DNA of 64,000 bases from Paragorgia papillata. Taxonomy: Eukaryota > Cnidaria > Anthozoa > Scleralcyonacea > Coralliidae. The DNA lies in NCBI GenBank assembly GCA_035771165.1, contig JAWNZC010000314.1:496001-560000 (forward strand), read 5' to 3'. Shown one piece after another: positions 11,547-22,551 of the stretch. The translations under genes and the position numbers were made by a program. Every line of letters begins with the position of its first letter. Position 1 is the stretch's first letter. The notes under the pieces were generated by a model, which was not told the DNA's origin, searched no databases, and saw only the letters and a program-made list of their open reading frames with translations.

Positions 11547-12172
11547 AGACAAAAGGTGGTGAGTTTTAAAATCTCGATCGAGAAAAATTATCTCAATCGA
11601 AAAGTACGGGTTCCTATCGAGTCTTGACGACAGATGCACATTGAGTTTAACAATTATAGGTTGAGAACATTTTTCCCTGTTGAGAACAGAATATTTACTA
11701 CTTGAGAATAAGACAATAAGTTATATCCTAATCGAGGTTATAGAAATGCAAGTCCACAAAAACGAATATACTACATCAGAAATAAGATATTTTCGGTTGA
11801 GAATAAAAAAAGTGCCGGTCGAAAATTGAAAAAAAACACCAAACCCGGTCGAGAATCGAAAAAAAAATCCCGGTCGAAAATTATTGCTATTTTCAATCAG
11901 TGGTAATTCTCGACCGGGATTTTTTTTTCAATTCTCGGGATTGTTTTTTATTCTCGACCGAAAATATTTTAGTATATTCGTTTTTATGGACTTGCATTTC
12001 TATAATTTCGATTAGGATATAACTTATTCTCAACCAGTAAATATTCTGTTGTCAACAGGGAAAATTTTTCTCAACCTATAATTGGACTCGATAGGAAACC
12101 TGTACTTTTCGATTGAGATATTTCTTCTCAATCGAGATCTTAAAACTTCGAGCACCTTTTGTCCGATATTGA
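11547..12172. mobile_element. Foldback element, CGGTCGAGAATTG family, copy 1
   Basis: A long near-palindrome centred near 11870. The outer arms carry ACCTTTTGTCCGATAT-type sequence and AAATGCAAGTCCA...AAACGAATATACT. The inner part is a short tandem run of roughly 21-bp units, C/GGTCGAGAATTGAAAAAAA, that switches to the complementary strand at the centre. The same foldback follows each UBC-like gene (near 15070-19880, 22552, 35812 and 53374). It has no coding capacity. Confidence 0.7.
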
Positions 12173-12494
12173 TGGCTTCCCATAATACCACACCATATTT
12201 TTCATGAAGGCAGTCTACTCTACAGCGACGGTTCACAAACTATGGGTCGCGACCCAAAGCTGGGCCGAGGAAAAAATCAGGTGGGTCGTCCAAACTTTTT
12301 CAGACAGGAATCGATAACATTTATTGGTAACAATTTGATTATTCCGTCAGCAACAAGGACTGCTTCACAATAAAAAATTGTGAAATTTGCCTGAGCACAA
12401 ACTAGTTTGGATCAGCGGACTTTCTCCCACTGACGGGCTGGTACTTCATTTACCCCTCATCGAAATGTATCATGATATGTATAATATAAAAACA

Positions 12495-12804
12495 ACATGA
12501 ATCCATGCAGATTGAGTTTCAATCCGGATTGAAATGCGAAATATCCGTACGTGTTTTATACATGGGAATTGGGTTCCAGGATTGAAATCTGCGAGAAATC
12601 TGAAATCTATAAATGTTAGAAAACACGCCTGTGTTGTTCGTTCTAGTCTTCCCGGTCACATTTTTAATTCTGAGATGATATCTCGCACCGTTTTTACATG
12701 ATTCCGAAACAAAATTTCAAACCAGAATAACAATTCAATCCAGAATGAGAACAGGATTCAACTCAATCCGCAATGAACTAAAACTCAATCCAGATTCATG
12801 TAAA
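12495..12804. mobile_element. MITE copy 2 (ATGAATCC / GGATTCAT family)
   Basis: Same sequence and ends as 9198-9511, with a few substitutions, immediately before UBC-like copy 2. Confidence 0.75.
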
Positions 12805-12978
12805 CATCCCCTAAAGTAGAAAACCGAACATTCAGTTTCATAATAAATAAAACGACACGATTCGGTTGTATTTTCCCGGTTTGTTTCCGCCCTCACTTTC
12901 ACTTTTGTTCCCAGTTTGTACGCAAAGTGTAAACACGACTCATAGTAACAAGAAATAAAACAGTTCTGCAGCATTAGA

Positions 12979-13431
12979 ATGGGATGGACTCCAGCGCAAA
13001 GACGAAGGCTTCACACCGAGAAAGTCTTGCTAGAAAAATTTTTTGCTGGACGAGTGACATGGATTGATCACACAGGAGATACTAAAGTGGAAGTAGAATT
13101 GAACACCAACAATGGCAAGAAATACCGCCTCAGAATATATCTCAGAAATGAAGACAGCGACAGTTCAGATTTTCCCAACTCAGTTCCACATATGGTTGTG
13201 TTATCTTCGCCAAAACCAATGCCACCTTGGGATGTTGACGCAGACAATCATACTATTGGATATCGAGATGGTTTTTTGAAAATATTCCATTATCACCCAA
13301 CCAAATGGACAGATCGTTCTACTCTTTATGAAGTAGTAATGAAAGGCAGAGTATGGCTTGAAGCGTATGAAGGACACTTGACAACGAAAAAGAACCTAAG
13401 TTTCTTCTTAGGAGAAATGAAGAGCGCCTAA
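12979..13431 (+). CDS. UBC/E2-like protein, copy 2 (candidate active-site Cys replaced by Phe)
   Basis: A 150-codon ORF almost identical to copy 1. Replacements by eye: R12 to H, P31 to H and C103 to F (KIFHYHP instead of KICHYHP). If C103 is the E2-type catalytic cysteine, this copy would be a catalytically dead, UEV-like variant. The frame is otherwise open to the shared KSA stop. It belongs to the subfamily of copies 1-3 (PPWDVDAD, HPTKWTD). The fold call is inference, as for copy 1. Confidence 0.65.
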   Translation: MGWTPAQRRRLHTEKVLLEKFFAGRVTWIDHTGDTKVEVELNTNNGKKYRLRIYLRNEDSDSSDFPNSVPHMVVLSSPKPMPPWDVDADNHTIGYRDGFLKIFHYHPTKWTDRSTLYEVVMKGRVWLEAYEGHLTTKKNLSFFLGEMKSA

Positions 13432-13542
13432 ATTTAACGATCTGGACTGATCTTCATATTTTCTTAAATTCAGTCTTTATTGTAAACATTGGTTAACCAA
13501 ACGTTACATAAGTCATGTTGTTAACGTAATATATATCATCCA

Positions 13543-13662
13543 CGAGGAGGAGTGTTTCATCAGGATATCCAAACACTGAGACGTTTGTTGAAAACCGAGG
13601 CGAAGCCAAGGTTTTTGAACAAACTTCGAAGTGTTTGGATATCCTGATGAAACACTCCTCCG
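13543..13662. repeat. Hairpin of the recombinase-associated family, module 2
   Basis: A long stem, GGAGTGTTTCATCAGGATAT and its complement, encloses a CGAGGCGAAGCC inner palindrome. It is followed by GATATAGCATCTCAA. The same architecture heads the tyrosine-recombinase element at 50.9 kb and recurs at 21271-21388, 35123-35242 and 52690-52790. Confidence 0.7.
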
Positions 13663-15065
13663 AGTGTATGATATAGCATCTCAAACAAATCAGTATTTTA
13701 AGAGAAAATCATGATGAAAGTTTGCTTAATTTATGTAATTTCTTCCTCCGATATCCAAACCACCGACACAGTACTGATTTCAGTTTGAGATATCCTGATG
13801 AAACACTCCTCCAAGTGTTTAATTTATGCAATACCATGATCGCCTCGGATTCTTTTGTTCTCCGAGGGAATGTAAACCTCGTATTTCCCTCATCGCTCAT
13901 GCAAGAGGGAAATTTATCCTTTGTCCTCTAATTTTCCCGTGCATGTTGATGAGGGAAAATTAGAAGACAAAGAAATCCTTTGCCTTCTTCTAATTTTCCC
14001 GTGCATGTTGATGAGGGAAAATTAGAAGACAAAGAAGTCTTTTGTCTTCTTCTAAATTTCCCGCTTGCATATATTTCCCCTCATCAACATGCACGGGAAA
14101 ATTAGATGCAGCTTCTCTGATCAACCGTGTAAATTTCCTGTCGGTAAGATTCTCAAAGTTTTCCTCGGCGATCATAATATTACAAACTAATAACATGACT
14201 TTTCGGGAAATTAGCGATTAAATTTCCCTCAAGTCATGTTATTACTTATAATAATTTCTTCCTCCGATATCCAAACCACAGACACGGTATTGACTTCCTT
14301 TGTGTTTTCCTCATGAATTATTAATGTGTTTGAGATATTTATTTGTTGATCTGTACAATCATATTCCATGGTACTAGTTCAGTAGTTGCCAGTTGGGAGT
14401 TAAAAATAAGAAGAATAGTTTTGAGACAAATTGTTAATAATTCCAATAATTGGTCCCTGTGATGATAGTGTGTGTTTCTTTTTCAAAGAACCGTAGCCAG
14501 GAAGAAAGTGATTAGTAACCTCCACTTCACGTAATCCAGAATAAACTGTATCACTCTTGTTCAAAACTAAGGGGCTGATTACATGAGCCGGGCTAGCCCG
14601 GTTAACTTGGCTCACGCGATTGATTAGGATCTCATTGTGGATTGGAAACTCGCATAAACTAAATGTACAAAGAAGAATTGGTTTAGTTTAGATGTAAACG
14701 AATCCTAACGTTGATTAAAATCTCTTTTTGTGGCCGAGGAAAGAATTTCGTGACACGAATCAGCCCGGTTAACCGGGCTAGCCCGGCTCATGTAAACAGC
14801 CCCTAAGTGGTATAGGAAATGTGTTTCACGACCCTGGAAAATGTGTGTAAAAGTAAGCTAGAAGAAATATTTTAAAGAAAACATATTATTTTAGACACAA
14901 GCACTAAATTAAATTCACTTTTTAATCAATTTGTCGTATCGTCGTTTTGTATGAAAGAATATTGCATCGGGGAGTAGAGTTGGTTTTCGAAGAAAAGCTC
15001 TTCGAGGAAACCCCACCGGATACGCTGTAAAGTTGTAAAGTTGGGTCAAAAGGTCATTTGACAAT
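13663..15065. repeat. 3' part of UBC module 2
   Basis: Collinear with 10320-11546. It contains two VNTR units (13925-14105) and a short form of the TTAGCGATTAAATTTCCC hairpin (14203-14230), whose inner arm is deleted relative to modules 1 and 3. No gene is supported. Confidence 0.6.
14572..14802. mobile_element. 231-bp MITE with GGGCTG ends and CTAAG target duplication
   Basis: It begins GGGCTGATTACATGAGCCGG and ends CATGTAAACAGCCC, with inner GGGCTAGCCCGGTTAAC palindromes at both ends. CTAAG flanks both sides (14567-14571 and 14803-14807). Sister modules (near 11280, 22295, 35572) read straight through the empty site. Confidence 0.85.
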
Positions 15066-15227
15066 ACTGCATATCAGACAAAAGGTGGTGAGTTTTAAAA
15101 TCTCGATCGAGAAAAATTATCTCAATCGAAAAGTACGGGTTTCCTATCGAGTCTTGACAGATGCACATTGAGTTTAACAATTATAGGTTGAGAAAATTTT
15201 TCCCTGTTGAGAACAGAATATTTACTA
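15066..15227. repeat. Foldback element copy 2, left arm
   Basis: The left arm of the CGGTCGAGAATTG foldback is cut at 15227 by the CACTA-like insertion. The foldback resumes at 18704 and is interrupted again at 18971-19701, with the right arm at 19702-19880. Confidence 0.65.
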
Positions 15228-18200
15228 CACAGCCAAAAATAGCACAGATTGTTGCAACAATGATGGCTGAACAGTACTGTAACAAGGCGGCTATCATGCG
15301 TGAACAGCACTGTTGAACCAACAGTATTGTTTATCATTGTTCCAACAGCATTGTTCAGCAATGATGAAGCAACAGTAGCTGTTCATGGCTGTTGGAACAG
15401 GAGAGAACAACACTGTTAGAACAGCATTGTTCACCGTCGTTATAACATGGCTGTTCAGCACTGTTACTTCATCATGCCATAACAACCTGTTGTATCATGC
15501 ATGAACAACGCTGTTGGATTCACATGGTTGTTCAATGTTGTTTCAACAGGCGTGAACAGTGTTGTTGGATAAAAATAGCGTATGAACTGTATGCACACGC
15601 GATTTTCTCGCGGTTATTTTGGCGAATCAGTTCGTGAGCGATAAAAGAAAGGGGAAGTGAACGCTTTTAATATCTGGCATGGAAAAACGAACAGAAGAGA
15701 GCCGAATTCTCAATTAAAGTACTCAAAACTTCATGTATTTTCAAAAATATAATAGTTCAATGTTAATTTCAAGTTGTGGCATCTTTCTGCAAGTGTTTTT
15801 GTCGCTGAAAATACGTACCAAAAACCCATGTGGATTTACAGTGTCTTGAAGATGAAAAAAAGACAGTTTTCTTGACAGGCGAAGACTGACAAAGCTATTA
15901 TGAAAACTATGCTGTTTTTTAAATACGAAGAAACACAAAGATTGTAAAGAGGTTAATAAAAGGTGAAATCAAAGATGGACTGCTCCACAAAAAGTTATGG
16001 TGTCAGCAGCAAGGAAGTATTTTTTTTTACTTTTTCTATTCAAAGACAAAGTGGTTTTCTTTTCAACTAAATAAAGGTGAGTGTGAACTATCCAAATAAA
16101 TATGTTTAATATTGTAGTAAGAAATATATTAATAGTAGAAAATAAGTTTCTTCTGACAAATTTTGGCACCCTTCTCATTGACTAACTCCACATAATTTTT
16201 TAACAACTATGATTTCTATTCCTATTTAATATTTTTTACCTGATTATGAGCTGCAATCATCAGAGCATTATAGCTTCAAGCTCATGCATAGCTGACCATA
16301 TTAAAAAGTGGCCCCCATAATAATTTCACTTGTTGGTTTTTTGGACCACCTTCATTAATAGACCACATTTTTGTCATTTTTGTCATTTTTGTCAAAAATT
16401 AGAGGTGGGTATATTAATTGTTGCAATGCCTTTTCACATGATGTACTATTAAAAATGATTCCTTGGCAAACCATGCCATACAATAAAATTCAGTCCAGCC
16501 ATTTTTGTATGAGGTGTGGAAGATTATTTATATTCAATTTGGAAGAAAATCAGCCATTCTAGCTAAAGGAGATTAATAGTTGTTCAACCTATTGGGAGGC
16601 AGGGTGCATGTGTGTGTTTTTTGTTTTTTCCCCATTTTTTTTGCATTGCATTTCACATAATGCAAGAAACAAATATGGATCAGGCCCAAGGTTAGATGCA
16701 TGCATAGGAGGTGGGGGGGGGGGGGGGGGGGGGATGAATGGAGAACTTCCAAAAGCATTTTTTTATAACATTGCATGTTAGAAATTCACAAATCACAATA
16801 CCAGTATTAAATACTTAAAACCATTTACACATCACTATTAAAATAGCTAATTTCAAAGCTTTACACAGTACATTACTCTAATTTAAGGTCCTTTTATTTA
16901 CAGGGAATATCACATCAGATAGCCAAGAAATTTAGGACTAGCTAGCATGCTCCAGGATGCTCATCTGTACCTGTAGCCATTTGGACTCATCTTTCAGTTC
17001 AGGTAATAACATTCCTTTAATATCAGTGTACATAATAATTGTACGGTAAGAGAATTGAAATTAAACTTCTCTTGCAGCCATTATGAAAAATTTTGATGAG
17101 AGGAGCTTGGTTGAGTCAACTCATGTAAACAGCCCCTAAGATTTCCTTTTAGATGTGCCAAATGACTGCCAAATTTCTGTTAAAAAATACAATAAGCATT
17201 TAGCAAAAAATGCAGCAAAAATATATAAATACACTGCACAACAGCATGATGCAGTGCTGCAAGGAAAATATTTTGGTTTTTACAGGAAATGTTTCAGAAA
17301 AAAGACAAGAAAAGAATGAAATATTTAGCTTTGTCAACCAACATTCATTGCACTAAGGCAGAAAAACCCCAACCAGGTTTCAAGAAGTAATTGTTCTTTG
17401 TTTTCTCTTTCTTTAAAGTATACAGTACATGGCTTGATTAACAGATACGTAATGGCAACAACTGATGCTATTGTAAGTATATGTGAGTAAATGCATGAAA
17501 AAATAAGACCTTAATTGGCAATTTAATTAAACAGGTTTAATTTATTAGAAACTAGATACCATGTTTGATATTTGTCTTAATTTTCTTTTTATATAGCTTA
17601 ATGGCACTTGGGCTTAACAAGAAGCTAGGATAATATTAATAGGATCTACATGTAAGTATTTTGCTTTATAGCACTGGCTTCACATGGAGATAATTCATAG
17701 CTGATAGCAATTTATAACTATAAAAAACTGATATTTGTTTTTCTTCATTACTGAGTTCACTTTGTAAATTTCAGTTTTGCCAGACAAGAAGAAATATATT
17801 AATTAGAAGAAGAATTTGCTTAGCATTCAACATATGTGGCTGAAAAATAATAGAAATTGGAGAATTTGTTTACGAATCACGAGTTCCAGGCACTAATCAA
17901 ATGTGTTTCTTTTTCTCTTTTAATAGTTTGGAAGAGAATTTCAAAAACTGCGACCTGGAGATCAACTCATAGACAGAGTAGTTTGGCAATGAGAAACTTG
18001 GGTTTTGAAAATTAAAGACTATTGCAACTTGCAAGCAAATATATTGCATCCTAACATTGTTTACTTCGGGTTTTTGTTTTTATACATATAACAGAACATA
18101 TATCTTTTTTCATTGTTCTAAAACACATGATATGTACGTTTAAACAGAATAAAGTTTTTACATACCTGTTGTTTCAGTCGCAGAGTTTTATTTGTCTCCA

Positions 18201-18703
18201 TCTCGAACCCGTTTCTTCTGTATTGTGTCGAGTTTTTCGATAGCTTGCGATTTGCTAGTCTCCTTCGCAGCCGTTTTCCTGCCTGTGCTATTCTTCCGTC
18301 CTAGGAAAAATAGGATCGAAGAATAGGATCGCCATAAGAACGGCTGCGAAGGAGACAGGCTCTTTGCTCGTTGTCTAAGGCTCGAAGCAACCGGGGTAAA
18401 TTTTCGTACCGGAGTTTTTTACGTCCAGGAAAACCTCCCTGATACAGCCTGTTGCAACAACATTGTTCACGTCTGTTGGCACAGTAAAAACAGGATTGTT
18501 ATCAGGCATGATAAACACTGTTAGAACAGCATTGTTCACGCATGTTGATTCATCATCCGTGAACATTGTTGTTCGAACAGGCATGAACAGCACTGTTGAC
18601 AATACTGTTCACAGGGTGCAGCACAGCATTGTTCACGGCTGTTCCGAACAACACTGTTCACGCCTGTTGACAACTTGCAACAGACTGTGCGTTTTTACGC
18701 GTG
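15228..18703. mobile_element. CACTA-like (EnSpm) DNA transposon, 3.48 kb, non-coding
   Basis: The termini are imperfect inverted repeats starting with CAC (CACAGCCAAAAATAGCACAG, against the complement of TGTGCGTTTTTACGCGTG). TA lies on both sides. Both subterminal zones (15240-15560 and 18440-18680) are packed with direct and inverted copies of a GAACAGTGTTGTT-type word, the kind of subterminal array known from CACTA elements. The empty site is visible in modules 1, 3, 4 and 5. The interior (15560-18440) has no convincing ORF; it holds a 17-G run near 16713-16731, a CATGTAAACAGCCCCTAAG word at 17122-17140, and a GTCTCCTTCGCAGCCGTT hairpin at 18258-18356. It is presumably non-autonomous. Confidence 0.65.
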
Positions 18704-18970
18704 TACTTGAGAATAAGTTATATCCTAAGCGAGGTTATAGAAATGCAAGTCCACAAAAACGAATATACTACAACAGAAATAAAATATTTTCGGTTCAGAA
18801 TAAAAAAAGTGCCGGTCGAGAATTGAAAAAAAAACCCAAACCCGGTCGAGAATCGAAAAAAAAATCCCGGTCGAAAATTATTGCTATTTTCAGTCAGCGG
18901 TAATTCTCGACCGGGAATTTTTTTTTCAATTCTCGGGATTGCTTTTTATTCTCGACCGAAAATATTTTAG
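18704..18970. repeat. Foldback element copy 2, central part
   Basis: Central tandem CGGTCGAGAATTGAAAAAA units and their complement, continuing the foldback left arm broken at 15227. Confidence 0.65.
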
Positions 18971-19701
18971 TTTATTATATGGCAGCAGCGCTGAGAGGTC
19001 CGAATACGGAAATCCTGTAATTTGATTGGTTCATAAGCGGTCGGATATTTCCCGTATCCGCCCGCTGAGAGCGGAATCTGCCGTTCGGGACCGTAAGTTA
19101 ATTTTATAAACAAAATGGCAGTCATGATCGGCAACAAGATGGATTATAATTTCCGAACTAACTCTTTGTTGAAATATATCGTGCAGGTATGTTGTTCTAA
19201 ATTTTATAAGCTTTCATTTGATGTATAGTTCGAGTTTCCACATTTGGTGAAAGTTTTTAGAATGTCCAAAACGTTCGTAACATTGTTCGTAATAACATTT
19301 ACTTCTCACAAGTATTAGAATTCCAGATGATTTTTTATTCAAACTACTTAACGTACGATCTTGAGCAATATGTCAAACAAAAGCAATTGAAAATTACTAT
19401 TTGGGGTAGAAAGTTCAGGATTCTACCTCAACGGAAAGTACTTTAAAAATGGGAAAATGTCTGCCATTTTCGTTTAGTTCGCAAGAAAGATGGATCGAGT
19501 TTTCACAGAACGTTCACAAGATTTATGGCCATATAATAAACTACTTATTGACCTCGCTTGTTCGGTCTGTACTAGTGAAATATCGGACCTCTGTTTTTTG
19601 CACAGACCTCAACTCGCTGCGCTCGTCTCGGTCCGTACTAAAAAAACATCGGTCCGATATTTCACTAGTACAGACCTCACGCTCGGTCAATAAGTAGTTA
19701 A
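18971..19701. mobile_element. TTATTATATGG hairpin element, copy 1
   Basis: The insertion interrupts the foldback, whose sister copies read TTTTAGTATATTCG. It begins TTTATTATATGGCAGCAGCG. Near 19527 it shows the inverted word CCATATAATAA, directly followed by a large hairpin (19537-19697): stem ACTACTTATTGAC...TGTACTAGTGAAATATCGG around an AACTCGCTGCGCTCGT centre. An inverted copy lies at 55211-55822. It has no clear ORF. Confidence 0.7.
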
Positions 19702-19880
19702 TATTCGTTTTTATGGACTTGCATTTCTATAATTTCGATTAGGATATAACTTATTCTCAACCAGTAAATATTCTGTTCTCAATAGGGAAAATGTTTCTCA
19801 ACCTATAATTGGACTCGATAGGAAACCTGTACTTTTCGACTGAGATATTTCTTCTCAATCGAGATCTTAAAACTTCGAGC
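19702..19880. repeat. Foldback element copy 2, right arm
   Basis: It matches 11990-12172 and the corresponding right arms of the other modules. Confidence 0.65.
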
Positions 19881-20221
19881 ACCTTTTGTCCGATATTGAT
19901 GGCTTCCCATAATACCACACCATATCTTTCATGAAGGCAGTCTACTCTACAGCGACGGTTCACAAACTATGGGTCGCGACCCAAAGCTGGGCCGCGGAAA
20001 AAATCAGGTGGGTCGTCCAAACTTTTTCAGACAGGAATCGATAACATTTATTGGTAACAATTTGATTATTCCGTCAGCAACAAGGACTGCCTCACAATAA
20101 AAAATTGTGAAATTTGCCTGAGCCCAAACTAGTTTGGATCAGCGGACTTTCTCCCACTGACGGGCTGGTGCTTCATTTACCCCTCACCGAAATGTATCAT
20201 GATATGTATAATATAAAAACA

Positions 20222-20531
20222 ACATGAATGCATACAGATCGAGTTTCAATCCGGATTGAAATGCGAAATACCCGTACGTGTTTTATACATGGGAATTGGG
20301 TTCCAGGATTGAAATCTGCGAGAAATCTGAAATCTATAAATGTCAGAAAACACGCCTGTGTTGTTCGTTCTAGTCCTCCCGGTCACATTTTTAATTCTGA
20401 GATGATATCTCGCACCGCTTTTACATGATTCCGAAACAAAATTTCAATCCAGAATAAGAATTCAATCCGGAATGAGAACAGGATTCAACTCAATCCGCAA
20501 TGAACTAAAACTCAATCCGGATTCATGTAAA
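20222..20531. mobile_element. MITE copy 3 (ATGAATCC / GGATTCAT family)
   Basis: Same unit as 9198-9511, upstream of UBC-like copy 3. Confidence 0.75.
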
Positions 20532-20705
20532 CAGCCCCTAAAGTAGAAAACCGAACATTCAGTTTCATAATAAATAAAACGACACGATTCGGTTGTATTT
20601 TCCCGGTTTGTTTCCACCCTCACTTTCACTTTTGTTCCCAGTTTGTACGCAAAGTGTAAACACGACTCATAGTAACAAGAAATAAAACAGTTCTGCAGCA
20701 TTAGA

Positions 20706-21158
20706 ATGGGATGGACTCCAGCGCAAAGACGAAGGCTTCGCACCGAGAAAGTCTTGCTAGAAATTTTTTTTGCTGGACGAGTGACATGGATTGATCCCAC
20801 AGGAGATACTAAAGTGGAAGTAGAATTGAACACCAACAATGGCAAGAAATACCGCCTCAGAATATATCTCAGAAATGAAGACAGCGACAGTTCAGATTTT
20901 CCCAACTCAGTTCCACATATGGTTGTGTTATCTTCGCCAAAACCAATGCCACCTTGGGATGTTGACGCAGACAATCATACTATTGGATATCGAGATGGTT
21001 TTTTGAAAATTTGCCATTATCACCCAACCAAATGGACAGATCGTTCTACTCTTTATGAAGTAGTAATGAAAGGCAGAGTATGGCTTGAAGCATATGAAGG
21101 ACACTTGACAACGAAAAATAACCTAAGTTTCTTCTTAGGAGAAATGAAGAGCGCCTAA
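20706..21158 (+). CDS. UBC/E2-like protein, copy 3
   Basis: A 150-codon intact ORF. It differs from copy 1 by K20 to I and K138 to N, and keeps C103, H91 and the KWTD/helix region. The promoter-side DNA (170 bp back to the MITE) is almost identical to that of copies 1 and 2. The E2-like fold is inferred as for copy 1. This module is the first to be followed by Polinton sequence. Confidence 0.7.
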   Translation: MGWTPAQRRRLRTEKVLLEIFFAGRVTWIDPTGDTKVEVELNTNNGKKYRLRIYLRNEDSDSSDFPNSVPHMVVLSSPKPMPPWDVDADNHTIGYRDGFLKICHYHPTKWTDRSTLYEVVMKGRVWLEAYEGHLTTKNNLSFFLGEMKSA

Positions 21159-22551
21159 ATTTAACGATCTGGACTGATCTTCGTATTTTCTTAAATTCAG
21201 TCTTTATTGTAAACATTGGTTAACCAAACATTACATAAGTCATGTTGTTAACGTAATATATATCATCCACGAGGAGGAGTGTTTCATCAGGATATCCAAA
21301 CACTGAGACGTTTGTTGAAAACCGAGGCGAAGCCGAGGTTTTTGAACAAACTTCGAAATGTTTGGATATCCTGATGAAACACTCCTCCGAGTGTATGATA
21401 TAGCATCTCAAACAAATCAGTATTTTAAGAGAAAATCAAGATGAAAGTTTGCTTAATTTATGTAATTTCTTCCTCCGATATCCAAACCACCGACACGGTA
21501 CTGATTTCAGTTTGAGATATCCTGATGAAACACTCCTCCAAGTGTTTAATTTATGTAATACCATGATCGCCTCGGATTCTTTTGTTCTCCGAGGGAATAT
21601 AAACCTCGTATTTCCCTCATCGCTCATGCAAGAGGGAAATTTATCCTTTGTCTTCTAATTTTCCCGTGCATGTTGATGAGGGAAAATTAGAAGACAAAGA
21701 AATCTTTTGTCTTCTTCTAAATTTCCCGCTTGCATATATTTTTCCTCATCAACATGCACGGGAAAATTAGATGCAACTTCTCTGATCAACCGTGTAAATT
21801 TCCTGTCGGTAACATTCTCAAAGTTTTCCTCGGTGATCATAATATTACAAACTGATAACATGACTTTTCGGGAAATTAGCGATTAAATTTCCCCTTTGCC
21901 TCGGGAAGATTTGTAAAAGTCTTCCCTCGGCGGCGGGGAAACTTAATCGCTAATTTCCCTCAAGTCATGTTATTACTTATAATAATTTCTTCCTCCGATA
22001 TCCAAACCACAAACACGGTATTGACTTCCTTAGTGTTTTCCTCATGAATTATTAATGAGTTTGAGATATATATTTGTTGATCTGTACAATCATATTCCAT
22101 GGTACTAGTTCAGTAGTAGCCAGTTGGGAGTTAAAAATAAGAAGAATAGTTTTGAGACAAATTGGTAATATTCCGATAATTGGTCCCTGTGATGATAGTG
22201 TGTGTTTCTTTTTCAAAGAACCGTAGCCAGGAAGAAAGTGATTAGTATCTTCCACTTCACGTAATCCAGAATAAACTGTATCACTCTTGTTCAAGACTAA
22301 GTGTGATAGAAAATGTTTCACGACCCTGGAAAATGTGTGTAAAAGTAAGCTATAGGAAATATTTTAAAGAAAACATATTATTTTAGACACAAGCACTAAA
22401 TTAAATTCACTTTTTAATCAATTTGTCGTATCGGCGTTTTGTATGAAAGAATATTGCATCGGGGAGTAGAGTTGGTTTTCGAAGAAAAGCTCTTCGAGGA
22501 AACCCAACGGGATATGCTGTAAAGTTGGGTCAAAAGGTCATTTGACAATAC
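21159..22551. repeat. 3' part of UBC module 3: hairpins and VNTR
   Basis: Hairpin with GGAGTGTTTCATCAGGATAT stem at 21271-21388; one VNTR unit only (21655-21770); TTAGCGATTAAATTTCCC hairpin with full inner arm (21867-21960). Otherwise collinear with module 1, with no supported gene. Confidence 0.65.

Noticed and set aside
16713..16731. Long G-runs (9060, 16713, 39562, 56803) as G-quadruplex signals
   Set aside because: Single homopolymer tracts that vary between copies and are prone to sequencing error. No regulatory context.
20462..20974. 170-codon minus-strand ORF opposite the UBC-like gene (also 9442-9954)
   Set aside because: It is the antisense shadow of the UBC-like coding region extended into the MITE. 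In the other copies it is shorter.
22052..22321. Recurrent minus-strand ORF with NKSDTVYSGLREVEVTNHF, also at about 14400 and 52931
   Set aside because: Repeated because the module is duplicated. The length and N-terminus vary between modules and no domain is visible.
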